64,000 bases of DNA from Tetragonia tetragonoides (lineage: Eukaryota; Streptophyta; Magnoliopsida; Caryophyllales; Aizoaceae). Under the pieces are notes generated by a model. It saw only the letters and a program-made list of their open reading frames with translations, was not told the origin of the DNA and did no database searches. The stretch lies in NCBI GenBank assembly GCA_038025085.1, contig CM076140.1, positions 21,577,501 to 21,641,500 on the forward strand, in the 5' to 3' direction. Below are positions 12,002 through 25,290 of the stretch, piece after piece. How positions within the stretch are numbered: position 1 is the stretch's first letter; each line of letters starts with the position of its first letter. The position numbers and the translations under genes were made by a program.

Positions 12002-12006
12002 GCGGC

Positions 12007-13356
12007 TGTAAGGACCCGGGATTTCTACGGCCCACAGAGTGCGTCCTTATAGAAAATTTGTAAGCTGCGTGTTTAGATAAGTTCAAGGAACTGTCAAGTT
12101 AGAAAAGCTTTTGTAAAGACTTGAATTGAATAAAAACCATGAAAGAGGTCACAAATCTGCCATCGGCGTTTTATCGAAGGGACAAACCGAAGGGACAACC
12201 CAATAGCGCGATAAGTGAACTGATCATGTTCTTAGTAAATACTCCCACTCATATAGAACATATGAGTACCCAAGAATAAAGGGTTCGGGGGCGAAGGTAC
12301 GAGGTGGGAAGGTGTTAGGCAGCCAACTCGCCCGTTTATGACGGCCTCTACTAACTCAAGTTTGCTTAATAATTTAAGAACATAATTCCCATGCAAAACC
12401 GGATTAACAACCTACACTTAGACTATTAATTGGTTTTATCACAAGCATCACAACATTTATTTTTAACCCTTGTTTAGACATGCATTTGATTGGCAAATTG
12501 GGCAGCACAACGACTAGATAGACAATATTTAGGAAGCAATAAAAGACGTTAGACTAGCATGATATCTACATTATGACTACTAGAAAATAAACAATTAGGC
12601 AATTAATTTAATTTGAGCCCTCAGGAGTTTGTACCTGAACTGTAGGCTATATTTGACAAAAATAGTAAAACAAGATCTCAAGTAAAGAAATAGGGGGAAG
12701 CTCGGTGTCAATACTCCGGAGAATAGAATAGAATTGTTTATGGAAGAAAGAGGGAGAAGCTCATAGTCAATACTACTGAGAATAGAGGGCGTCAACAGTA
12801 GACTGTGTTTTGAACTGAGGGTGAAGGGTTGTTTATGTAGGCATGGGGAAGTAGGGTTGGACGACAGAAATTGAGCTGAAAAACGAGACGAGCTTGAAAA
12901 ATCAGCCGGGCCCGAAGAAGGGTCAGTGCCGCTAGTGGCCCTGGGAAACTTGTCAGCGCCGCTGGCGGCCCCGGGACTTATTCCAGGGCCGCTGACGGCT
13001 CTCAGCAGCCAGCTGGATGTCGTCATAATGACGTCATCCAGTCCATTTTTATTTTCCGGAGGAATTTTTGTATTTCGAAAAATATGAAAAGACCGTTTTA
13101 CCCTGTGACGGTAAAAGACGGTTCTACCCCTGAATCGCAACTTGGCGACTGGGGGTCGGAAAAAGGCGTGAGACGTGTCGTTGGAAAGCTCTTAAACGGG
13201 GCTTCTGAATGAAATGGAATGAAGGAGTGTTTGGAGGAAAAACCCGAGACCTTATCTTAACTATTAAAGCAAAAATAACAGTTCAAAGTTATAAATTACT
13301 CCTTTCATCATCGGGCTTTTGCGGAGAAATCTGAAGGCGCTTTTTTGGCATCTACA
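12007..13356 (-). repeat. 3' LTR of T2 (1.35 kb)
   Basis: It begins TGTAAGGACCCGGG and ends TTGGCATCTACA on the plus strand, with the TSD immediately left of it. It matches 25291-26653 and the T5 LTRs. Three GCC palindrome units lie at 12925-13002. The TATA position (about 12831-12839) is degraded to TACATAAAC on the element strand. It contains no gene. Confidence 0.9.
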
Positions 13357-13370
13357 GAAGCCCCCACTTT
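13357..13370 (-). other. Polypurine tract of T2
   Basis: The element strand reads AAAGTGGGGGCTTC directly against the 3'LTR. The same tract lies at 49164-49177 (T5), and a close variant at 32869-32882 (T3). It primes plus-strand DNA synthesis and fixes the minus orientation. Confidence 0.8.
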
Positions 13371-13784
13371 GATCGAGCTTGAGTAAAAGCGAAGAGCAAA
13401 GTACTCCGAAGGTGACATGCTGGATGCTGATGTGCACATGGTGTGTGGGAGTGTACAGTATGCATGCATATGAAGACAAACCTGAGTTGGGACACGCTCG
13501 TAGTGTGCTAAGATTTCATCTCTGTGAACACAAGAGAAAATAAAGGTTATGTTAGTAGGATATAACACCGCTCGTACATGGTCTAAACGTCTGCTGGGGA
13601 CCTGTATTCAGAGTGAATGAAAAAGTTAGTAATACTTTGCGAATGATCAACGCGGAGTGCTTCGTCAAACAGTGACTAAACACCGCTCGACGGATGTCGA
13701 GATCCCGTCCCTGTTATAAGAAACGAAAAAATCAACGAGATAAGTGCGATTAAAAATAATCGGCCATAAGGTGGTTAGGACATA
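13371..13784. other. T2 3'UTR, unique part
   Basis: Non-coding, similar to 49178-49736 in T5. It includes a block with a phrase reading aaacaccgctcg followed by a conserved run; T5 carries two copies of this block. No gene seen. Confidence 0.5.
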
Positions 13785-13950
13785 TGAACAGTTTAAATGC
13801 AATAACTTAAGCAATCATTGACTGAAACATATAAAAATAAATAATGGACAGTATAACCGCAGCAGTTTTAAGCAATCATTGATTGACACAAAAATAAGTA
13901 AACTCGTAGAAGGGACAGTTTAACCGCAATAGCTTAAGCGGTCCTCGACT
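13785..13950. repeat. Three imperfect about 60-bp repeats, T2 3'UTR
   Basis: Units begin near 13787, 13850 and 13914 with acagttta or acagtata, and share aagcaatcattgactga-like cores. T5 has four related units at 49737-49980. Confidence 0.65.
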
Positions 13951-14275
13951 GACCCCCAAATATTTGTAACCTCGTAGAGGGACTGACCCCAAAAATTTGT
14001 AACCTCGCACAGGGACTGACCCCAAAAATTTGTAAAAGCGCAGGGGGATTGACCCAAAAAAAATTTGTAAAAGCGCAAAGGGACTGACCCCAAAAATTTG
14101 TAAACATCGCAGAGGGACTAACCCCAAAAATTTGTAAAAGTGCAGAGGGACTTACCCCAAAAATTTCTAAAACTCGTAGAGGGACTGACCCCAAAAATTT
14201 GTAAACCTCGTAGAGGGGCTGACCCCAAAAATATGTAAAATCGCAGAGGGACTGACCCCAAAAATTTGTAATGAT
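13948..14275. repeat. 33-bp minisatellite, T2 3'UTR
   Basis: About ten direct copies of a roughly 33-bp unit built on gggactgaccccaaaaattt with a variable tail (cctcgtaga, aagcgcag). It lies between the last antisense gene and the 3'LTR, the region known to be hypervariable in Ogre/Tat elements. Confidence 0.85.
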
Positions 14276-14880
14276 TAGTAAGGCCAACAGGTTTTCCGGG
14301 CTTAAAATATTTTTGGGCGCTCCGGGCGGTAAGAGTCATCAGAGTGTAGATCCGGGCTTCAGTACCTGGGACCTGCAAAAGTAAACGGGTTAGTTTTACC
14401 TGAGAAAGTTGGTACCGTAAAATAGGCCAACTGTCGAATTTGAACTTGTGGGCCAGAGTGCTTTGCCCCCGCGCGCTTGGTACTGATTTTTGCTGTAAAA
14501 TGAACTGAAGTTACAAATTTTGGACTGGAAAAAGGGCCGTGGGTCAGTAGTGGGGCCTTGGAGTGAGGCCGCTAGCGGCTCTGACCAGCGACGCTGGGCT
14601 TGAGCCGAATAAAATGGCTTCAGTGATTTTTTTTTTCTTTTTCACGTGCCATCCTTCTTCTTCGTCGAGCCATTGTCGAAGCTTCCCCATTGTTGAGTGC
14701 TCCACTTTGGTTGAGGTAAGTCGATTCTTGACCGTTTTCCTCTGTTTTTGTCTTGAACTTGCTTATTTTTCCGCCTAGTTGCTGAATTTTGAGTTGCATT
14801 GTTGAATAGGTGCTTGTTTCTTGCGAATCTGAAACTTTTATTTTCCCACTTGTAGAGAGAGAAAACTCCATTGTGTTCCC
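14276..14880 (+). promoter_or_regulatory. Upstream region of T2 PMD gene
   Basis: Non-coding, shared with T5 (50067-50666) and, inverted, with T1 and T4. It holds one or two GCC palindrome units (14566-14592). Downstream of these is a stretch with GT/AG-like signals (for example ttgaggtaagtcg at 14711) that could be a 5'UTR intron. No clear TATA box. Confidence 0.5.
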
Positions 14881-17707
<2,827 letters not shown>

Positions 17708-18308
17708 GCAGTTTCGGACCTCCTTATAGACATTGATCTTGAAATTTCGAACTCCTGTTTTTATGCATTTTTTTTCTTATGATATGTATGATATGATGAC
17801 TCGACTATGCCCGTCTGATCTAAGTATGCAATATGTTGTGCGGTAGGATGAAGCCACAATTTACGGAATAAAATAAAGAAAATAGTAAAAATTGCGAGAA
17901 AAAGAAAAAATTACACATATTATACCCCCTAAAAAAATGGAAAATAAAAAAAAAATTAAGAAAGATAAAACTAGGAGACTCTCGGGCTTTGAGATTCAGT
18001 GCGGGTATCAAAATTGGGCTTTAATCGGGCAGACCGGAGCAGTGGAGCGAGCTGGAGCGAGGGAAAAATTCGGATCGGGCCAGGGTCTGGGCATCTAGCG
18101 GCGTTGGGCTGGGCCGCTAGCGGCGTTGGGCTGGGCCGCTAGCGGCGCTGGGCTGCAGTCTGAGGCCGCTGACAGCTCTGGTTTGGGCTTTTTTGTGGAT
18201 TTCTGATCTCTTTGGCCCGCGTTTTTGCCTATAAATAGGTTTTACGGGATACTTATGTTGTATCACTTTTCAGACCTTAGTTTTCTCAAATTTTCCCAAT
18301 ATTCTATC
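17708..18308 (+). promoter_or_regulatory. Spacer and promoter of T2 DUF7745 gene
   Basis: 3'UTR of PMD, then an AT-rich block, then a tandem array of GCC palindromes at 18094-18180 (unit about 22 bp, ggccgctagcggcgttgg), then the TATA box TATAAATA at 18230-18237. The start codon follows about 70 bp later. This is the clearest example of the family promoter layout. Confidence 0.7.
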
Positions 18309-19655
18309 ATGGTGAAATCCTTTGAGAACCTGTTCGATGCCTGGTGCAAAAATCTATCCGTAGAAGATAAAGTTGAACTAGCCCCGTTTCACGTTTCTAC
18401 CTTGCTGACTTTGAAACCAACCAAAATATTGTGGCCCCTTCTTCGATCTGCTTTGAATTATTGGGACCCCGTCCTGCGTGTTTTCCGTTTTGGTAACTCT
18501 GAACTATGCCCTTTGGTTGAGGAATTTGCTGCGATTACTGACATGCCTGATGCTCTACCCCCAGTTGTGCCTTATTTGAGAGATGGTTTTAAGGATCAGT
18601 ACAGGAAATCCTAGGGTTTGTCATCTGCAGAATCCAAAAGTATGGTTCTTGGTGTGAATGTGGACTTGGTTCAACTTTGCGAAAAGTTTGCTATTTCATC
18701 TGAAACGGATGTAATATTCAGGTGTTGTCATCGACAGGCTTTTGTGCTTTGCCTATTAAACCACCTACTGTTTGTTAATGCAGAATCTTCTAACTTGGGT
18801 CGAGCCTCGTTGCTGCGAGTGGTCAATCAAATGGTTGAAGGGCATTCTCCTTTGCATCTGGTTGTAGGAGAGATTATCATGGGGCTCGATAGGTTGAAAA
18901 TATCTCCTCAAGAAACTTTTTCCGACAGCCCCCTGCTGCTTCAAATTTGGTTATGTGAGCATTTGAGGCTGATAGAGTCGCTAGATAATTTGATAGTTCG
19001 TGTTCCTCGGACTTGGTCAGAGAAAACCTATACCCCTGCTAGCTTCTTGGTTAGGAAAAGGCTATATTCTGAAAAGTCCCTTGCTGAATGGGAGGCCTTT
19101 TTCCATGCGGGACCTGTCATCCGTTGGCATGTGCCTTGGTGGAGTTTGACCTCCTTGGTGGCCTGTGATACCTTTGTTCCTTTCACTACCATATTGAGTC
19201 TGTATAGGACTACCTTCTTCTTTCTCTCTAGGGTCATGATGCAGTACGGTTTGAAACAGGTGATCCCTCGTCAGGAGACTACGAGACCAAATGTTGTAGC
19301 CTTGACCACTGAATTTGCTGCGGAGTGGGGAAAGTATTGGCGTAGCCGGCACCGGTGGATTGTACCTCGGGTGATTACGTCAACTCAAGTTTCTGAGATC
19401 TATCTGAACTGGCTTTCCTGCAGTGATGGAGAAGCGAGACGAGCCCTTCGTCATGAGGAGTAGGACCAACTAAAGCCTAAGTATGACTCGAAAACAGGAA
19501 GCAAGAAAAGAAAGGAAAGGCCTCAAATGGGAGGCTATCACGTACTGAAAAGAGGTAAGCCCCCAGCTCAAGGGAGCGATCATAGGTCGTCCTCAAGCCA
19601 GGGTCCTTCAAAGAAGAACTCTTCAACGAAGCCTTCTAAAGGGAAGAAGGATTAA
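18309..19655 (+). pseudogene. DUF7745-type gene of T2
   Basis: Single-exon frame of about 448 codons starting MVKSFENLFDAWCKNLS, with a TATA box 72 bp upstream. Segments include TKILWPLLRSALNYWDP, NLGRASLLRVVNQM, LLLQIWLCEHLRLIES, WHVPWWSLTSLVACD and a Lys/Ser-rich end (SKKNSSTKPSKGKKD). I assign it to DUF7745 from memory of this plant transposon-associated family; biochemical role unknown. Two nonsense codons: TAG at 18612-18614 (Leu in others) and TAG at 19461-19463 (Trp in T4). Apart from these it is nearly open throughout, so it is one of the better-kept frames here. Antisense to the element and convergent with INT. Confidence 0.75.
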
Positions 19656-19983
19656 ATTAGTTTTCTAGGAAAGCAAGTCTAGTTTTGAAAAAAGTGATAA
19701 GAATTTGTTTAGCTTAAACCCTCATAGTTGCATTATTATTTCTTTTTTTTGTAACCTTAGGAAGTTTAATTCTTGCAATGTAAACTTATTCGTTCAGTTT
19801 GAATAAAGATTATCCATTTTTGAATGAGTTGAATGGAATTTTGGATTGATTTTGGCCGGGCCCCCTTAAAAGGGTTACCTACGTATCCAGTGTGAAATCA
19901 GGTCAGCGTAGTTTGTTCAAGTTGTCTACGTCTTAATTTTCGGATTTTTATTTTTTTTATTTATTATTATTATTTTTTTTTTT
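19656..19983. other. Convergent 3' spacer between DUF7745 and INT (T2)
   Basis: Holds AATAAA at 19802-19807 for the plus-strand gene and a block at about 19866-19915 (acctacgtatcca and agcgtagtt) that is conserved in T4 (42359-42411) and T5 (55558-55605). A T-rich run follows just before the INT stop. Confidence 0.6.
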
Positions 19984-21132
19984 TTAGACGTAGCACTTCT
20001 TCAGTTGATCCATATTAGTGAGCTGGCTCAACTCGATGCCATCAATATCCATGAGTGTGACTGCGCCTCCTGATAGGATGTCCTTGATGATGAACGGGCC
20101 GTACCAATTTGGTCGAAATTTGCCTCTGGGGACGGTAACTGGGGCACGTAATTCATTCCAAACTAAATCCCATTCCTTTAAATTGCGAGGTCGAATCTTT
20201 TTGTTGAATGCTCTTGCCATGCGTTGTTGGTACATGTAGGAATGGTCTAGGGCCCGTAGGCGTCTTTCATCCGTGAACATGAGCTCTTCGTAGCGGGCTT
20301 GTAACCATTGGGTTTCAGGAATTTCACCCTCTAAGGCTATACGCATGGAGGGTAGTTGGACTTCTATGGGTAGAACTGCTTCCATTCCATAGACTAGGGA
20401 ATAAGGTGTTGTTCCCGTGGAGGATCTTATGGATGTCCTATACCCCCAAAGGGCAAACGAAAGTTTGACAGGCCAATCTTTGTAGTTTTCTATCATTTTT
20501 TCAATAATAGTCTTGAGGTTCTTGTTGGCGGCTTCTACTGCGCCATTGGTTTTGGGACGGTAAGGACAGCATAGGATTGGGCTTCGACCCATTTGGTAAA
20601 ATAATCTATGGTAGCCCTTTGGGTGATCTTACCAATGATATCTATTCCCCATGCGGAAAACGGCCAAGGGGATGTGAAGTTGTGGAGCATCGAGGGTGGC
20701 ATATGCTGCAAGTTAGCATATATCTGACATTTCTTGCACTTCTTGACATAGTCGTAGCAATCCCTTTCCATAGTAGTCCAGTAGTATCCCAGTCGTAGGA
20801 CTTTTCTAGAGAGCATTCGACCATTCATGTGTGGTCCGCACACACCATTGTGTACCTCGTCCATAATTTCTGCGGCTTCTTCGGAGTTCACGCATCTGAG
20901 GTTGACCCCGTTGTGGGACTTTTTGTACAGAACCCCCTTGTATTCTATGTACTGCACCGCTAAGAGACGGATGGCCCGTTGAGCTCTTAGGGGTGCGTCT
21001 TGAGGGCATATGCCTTTGGTGTTGTAGTTGAAGACGTCTTGGTACCAAGGATCCTCTTCGATCGAAGCCAAAGTCATTTCTGTGTCAAGGTTGTTGCAAA
21101 AGGCTGGCTAGCTTCTTCTTGGTGGGGCGGCA
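19984..21132 (-). pseudogene. Integrase of T2, core deleted
   Basis: The start ATG is at 21130-21132. The N-terminal linker (PWYQDVFNYNTKGICPQ), the H2C2 zinc region (EVHNGVCGPHMNG ... KKCKKCQIY) and the first catalytic Asp (WGIDIIGK) are present. The reading then jumps from the TKWVEAQSYAVLT region to RPKTNGAVEAANKN. The segment carrying the second catalytic Asp is missing (compare T4), as are a few residues near 20590-20620. The Glu region and C-terminal domain (FRPNWYGPFIIKDILSGGA) remain, ending at 19984. At least two frameshifts. It lacks a catalytic residue, so it is inactive. Confidence 0.8.
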
Positions 21133-21509
21133 TTGTTGAGAGAGTTCAGCTACTCAAATTCCTGTAAAAGTGAAAATCTGTATTCTTGCTTTGCGAAGTT
21201 TACTTACATTGCTTAAATTAGTTAGTTAATGATCTGTGCAACTTTGTATTCATTGGGTTTATCAATAGCTAAACAAAGAAAGAAATGAGCAAGAGGAACT
21301 TTTATTGATTTGCAAAAAGAGATAAGCACACATGACTTTAGAGAAGAGGGTCTCTAATTCCCATCACAAAAAAGAAACTAGACTTAGAAAGAAAAGTAAA
21401 AGAGGGAACACTCCCTATTTAAGACTCAATCTAAAGATTTAGCTAAGGTCCTAACTCGACAAAACTTAGGGACACAGACTCAATTCCTCTAGCTCCTGCG
21501 GGTGATCTA
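21133..21509 (-). other. Non-coding spacer in place of RT/RNase H (T2)
   Basis: Between the Gag-PR stop and the integrase start only 377 nt remain, too short for RT and RNase H (normally about 1.5-2 kb). On the element strand it contains AATAAA (21301-21306) and later gtaagtaaac and ttttacag, resembling a poly(A) signal and splice sites. T4, T5 and T6 carry the same segment. Confidence 0.8.
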
Positions 21510-24301
21510 CTAGTTCCAGGTCTCTTCCTCTTCCTTCAGAGGTGGCGGGATCTCCCCACTGTCTATGATTTCCTGTATATCATCCTTCAAGCGGACGCAT
21601 TCGTCCGTATAGTGGCCGAAGACTAGATGATAGCGGCAGTAGAGATCTTTATCCCTTTTTATCTCCTGTAGGTTGTCTGTGGGGATTACAGGCTTAAGGT
21701 CCCCTCTCCATATGAGGACATTCATAACGTTCCCAATGGGAGCATTCAATGAAGTGTACTGTTTCTGGTCGAAGCGTCGCCATCCTTTCCTAGCCCATGT
21801 ACTAGGAGACCACATGGTTCCCCTATCGATGAAGGAGATGATCAACCTTTTTACGCGCCTGCACTGGTTGGTATGATGTCCATTGGCTTCACAATATATG
21901 CACCAAAGATAGGGGTTTCCGTCCCTTGGAAGAATTTGAGAAGTAGGCCTTTTCGGATGAGCGTATCCATATTTGACCATCTTGCCAAACATTTCGTCTT
22001 GTTGGAAGCAAGCTTTCCTTTTGGCCAGAATAATGTTACAATCTGTGGGCCGGTCCAGTGAAGTAATTTTCTCCTTTATTTGCCGAATTGCATTGTGGTG
22101 GTGTGCCACATAGATGGAAATCCCTTCAATGGTTTCTTTCATTTCTTCAAACTCATCGGGTTCTCCTATCTCTTCGGGAGGATAGGTCTCGAATTCTCTA
22201 GAGCTATCTGAGTTGTAAGATTTGGTGTCTTCCTCTATGAGGGCTACCTCTTCAGGAGAGAATCCCCAAAGGTCGACATCCTCACTGTCGTGTTCTATTT
22301 TCAAGACAGGAGCTTTGTCAATGGTTGCTTTGATGGGCTTGGAGTTGACTTCCACAATTTCTCTTTCTATCATCATCTTGACCTTTTGCTGGAGGGTAGA
22401 GGCCACAACATTCAAACCATGGAGCCAAGGTCGTTCCAATAACAAGTTGAAAGTGGCTAGAATATCCATGACGTAGAACTGGACCATCTTCTGTATAGCC
22501 CTAGAGGTGACGTTCATAGTTATGGTGCCAAGGACCTTTCGACTAGAATTGTCATAAGCACGTAGACCTTGCGCCGAGTAAGCCAAATTATTGATATCAA
22601 TGCCCAATTTTGCTGCAGTTCTCAATGGGCATACATTCACGGCAGATCCATTGTCTACTAGGGTCATAGGCACATACTTGCCCATGGCGAACACAGTCAA
22701 GTATAAGGCATTATTGTGTGAAGACCCTTCGGGAGGAAGCTCGCTATCGGAGAAGGTAATGGTTGGCCGAGGTTTATCCCCTACTAAGAAACTGACCCAT
22801 TCGTCAGTCCTCATATCTGGTGATACAGAAACTTTGGATAAGGCTTCCAACATGGCCTGGCGATGTTCGTAGGATGAGGCCAAGAGTTGCCAAACAGAGA
22901 TGTCGGCTTTGATTCTCTTGACATGTCCTGTGATAGGAGATTCTTTGTCTTTTGCAGGAACTTCCTCAACTTCTTCCTCAGCTTGAGGTCGGACCCTGTC
23001 GTTATAAATGTTTGGTGGCATATAATGACGACCAGAACGTGTTAAATGGGCCACGTCTACGGAAGATCTGGTTTGGACCTCCCATACGGCTTCCTCATCG
23101 TTGTCCCATATTCTGGAAATCTCGAGCCCCAAAGCATCTTCAATACTAATATGCATGATTGCGCCTAAAGGGTTGTTCGAATTGCTGGGCGCTTGACCAG
23201 GCTTTGGTAAAGGTATGGTACCATTCTCGATTCTATCTTGGATAGCATATTTAAGAGCCCAGCAGTTGTTGGTGTTGTGCCCTTTTCCTTGATGGTAGTT
23301 GCAGTATTCACCCTCTTTCCAGTTGCGGCCCCTCACAGATGGTTCAGGAGTAGGTCCAAGAGGCTGCAACAGGTTATTTTTGATCCTTCTTTCAAGAGCA
23401 TGTGACAAGGTCATGCCGAGAGGAGTGAACTCTCTTGGTGGTTCCTTTCAGCAAATGTATTCACAGCAGCTACCTCATTAACCTGAGTACCAGAAGAGGC
23501 TCCCGCAGTTGTCTTCCTGTCTCTCCCGTAAGTAAAGGGCTTAGGGGTGACATGGTCCTTGTTCTTGTTGAGACCATCTTCAATGAGGATGCCAACGTCA
23601 TAGAGGCGCTGGTATGAGTCGATAGCCTAATACTGAAGATGACTCTTATAGGCCGGTTGCAGGTTCTTAATGAAATGCCTGATTTGTTCAGTTTCAGAGG
23701 GCCTTTCCACCATTTCAGCTATCTTGGATTTCCATCGACAGAGGAATTTAGTGAATCCCTCATTCTTCTCTTGAGTGGTAATTTCAAGCTCTCTCAAAGT
23801 GATAGGGAGCGTAGCGTTGTCCTTATATCGAGCCAGGAAGGCCGTGGTAAAATCTGACCAAGTTGGGTAGCTTTGCAGATCTAGGGAGTAGAACCATCGT
23901 CGAGCATGTGTATCAAGGGTCTGGGGAAACAGATGGGCATAGAGTTTCTTGTTGATTCCCCTTAGAGCCATAGCAGTAGTGAAGGATTTCATGTGATCCT
24001 GTGGGTTGTCGACTCCCGTGAAGGTGGGTACTTCAAGCGTGGAGAATTTAGCCGGAAGCTTACCCTTGATCTTAGTGTCAAACTTTCCCACATTGGCGCT
24101 ATACCTAGGGATCAGGCTGCTACTCTTGAGCACAGAGGTGATCTTAACTAGCTTGGCATTTGACTCTTCTCCCTCAGAATCGGAATCGGAAGGGATCCTT
24201 GGCTCTTCTTCTCCTTTCCTCTCTATCTCTTCGACCTTGAGTCGTACCCTTTCTAGCTCGCTCATGAGCTCATCCAATCTCTCATCATTGGTCTTTGGCA
24301 T
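21510..24301 (-). pseudogene. Gag-protease polyprotein with second zinc-knuckle module (T2)
   Basis: Starts MPKTNDERLDELMSELERV at 24301 (coiled-coil-like, acidic). The Gag domain follows (LFPQTLDTHARRWFYSL; FLARYKDNATLPITLRELE). TAG at 23627-23629 and a one-base loss near 23440 break it. From 23414 the frame is open for 634 codons: YCNYHQGKGHNTNNC (about 23262-23306), a linker, protease LVDNGSAVNVCP with ERPWLHGLNVV, then an acidic region, a C-x2-C-x4-H-x4-C knuckle (CIYCEANGHHTNQC, about 21861-21902), and YCRYHLVFGHYTDEC (about 21597-21641) before ...EEEETWN and the stop. Ordinary Tat elements would continue into RT after the protease. Confidence 0.8.
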
Positions 24302-25271
24302 TGTGAACTCGGGAGGGGTGATAGGTGTGGAGAAAAAGGTATGTAGTGATGGTGAATTTATTGATGCTGAGGCTGTTTGTGGTGGAGGTAAACGAGAACC
24401 TTGTGGTGTAGACGGCTGCAAACCAACCAGCCTTGCCGAAGGCCGAACCCAACTTTTCTCAAGATTTCCTTTCTTCTTTGGACCCCCTATCCTGAACAGG
24501 AAGCACGGGGCACTTAGTAACATGAAAAAAAAGACCACAGACTCTCATCTTAAGAAAAAGTTGACCCACATATAAAAAAACACATTGTCCTAGAAAGGAA
24601 AGTCCTTAAGCCTAAATGTCCGAATATTTCCCTAATATTAAAGGAAAATAAAGTCAATTGAACGAAAATAATAAAAATAGAAAAAGATGGACTATCCTAT
24701 TTTTTTTTTAATTTCCTAGACTAAAAGAAAATGGAAAATGGGATAAAATAAAACAAAAAGAATTTTGGTCTTGTCTCTTTTTTTTTTTTTTTGATTTTTT
24801 TTGTTTCTTAGTACATGTTGGCACATAATCACGGTATTCATGCATTCAAGCAAGCATTATAACAACGAAGTTTACAGGCAAACATGTGATCAGACGGGCA
24901 TTACAACGACACATGCACAACAAGCAAGCGAATGGACGAATGTGGGTTAGAGGCTTTTGGCTCCTGTGAGGTTACCACGACAAATTACAATTTCCGTTCG
25001 GCGGATGGTCGACACATCAATTGTAATTCTTTTCATCAACAAGGATTGATGAGTCATGGGTGAGGAAGTGTCGATTTGCACGATAGGACAACTGTATATT
25101 CCTTTAGATATACGGGTTGTCTACGAGTTGCGACACAAACTTCCTCGAGGGTTGATAAGGGTCAAAAATTGTGCCAAAGCACATGCAAATGATGCAAATG
25201 ATGCAAAATATGGAACATGTTAATAAAAAATTAAGCAAACTTGACTTTCGAGTCTCACCCTCTTAAATAAA
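24302..25271 (-). other. Leader (5'UTR) of T2
   Basis: About 970 nt between primer site and gag start. It includes A/T homopolymer runs and two stem-loop candidates: aattacaatt (24983-24992) pairing with aattgtaatt (25019-25028), and a hairpin at 25088-25120. T5 has both. No conserved ORF; a 79-codon in-frame extension upstream of the gag ATG exists but looks non-essential. Confidence 0.6.
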
Positions 25272-25289
25272 TCCCCATTGAAGTCGCTA
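25272..25289 (-). other. Primer-binding site of T2
   Basis: The element strand reads TAGCGACTTCAATGGGGA one base after the 5'LTR. T5 has TGGCGACTTCACTGGGGA, so this copy has two changes. A TGGCGAC start is what I recall for Tat/Ogre elements that use tRNA-Arg; the tRNA identity needs a search. Confidence 0.65.
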
Positions 25290-25290
25290 C

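Noticed and set aside
13876..14378. Repetitive Phe/Gly/Ser-rich reverse ORFs over the 33-bp minisatellite
   Set aside because: Open in all three frames because the 33-bp unit is a multiple of three. The array is absent from T5, so no conserved protein.
21133..21509. Hidden, degraded RT between PR and INT
   Set aside because: Too short for RT in any copy, alike in four copies, and no YxDD-like or LDLxxGY-like motif in any frame.
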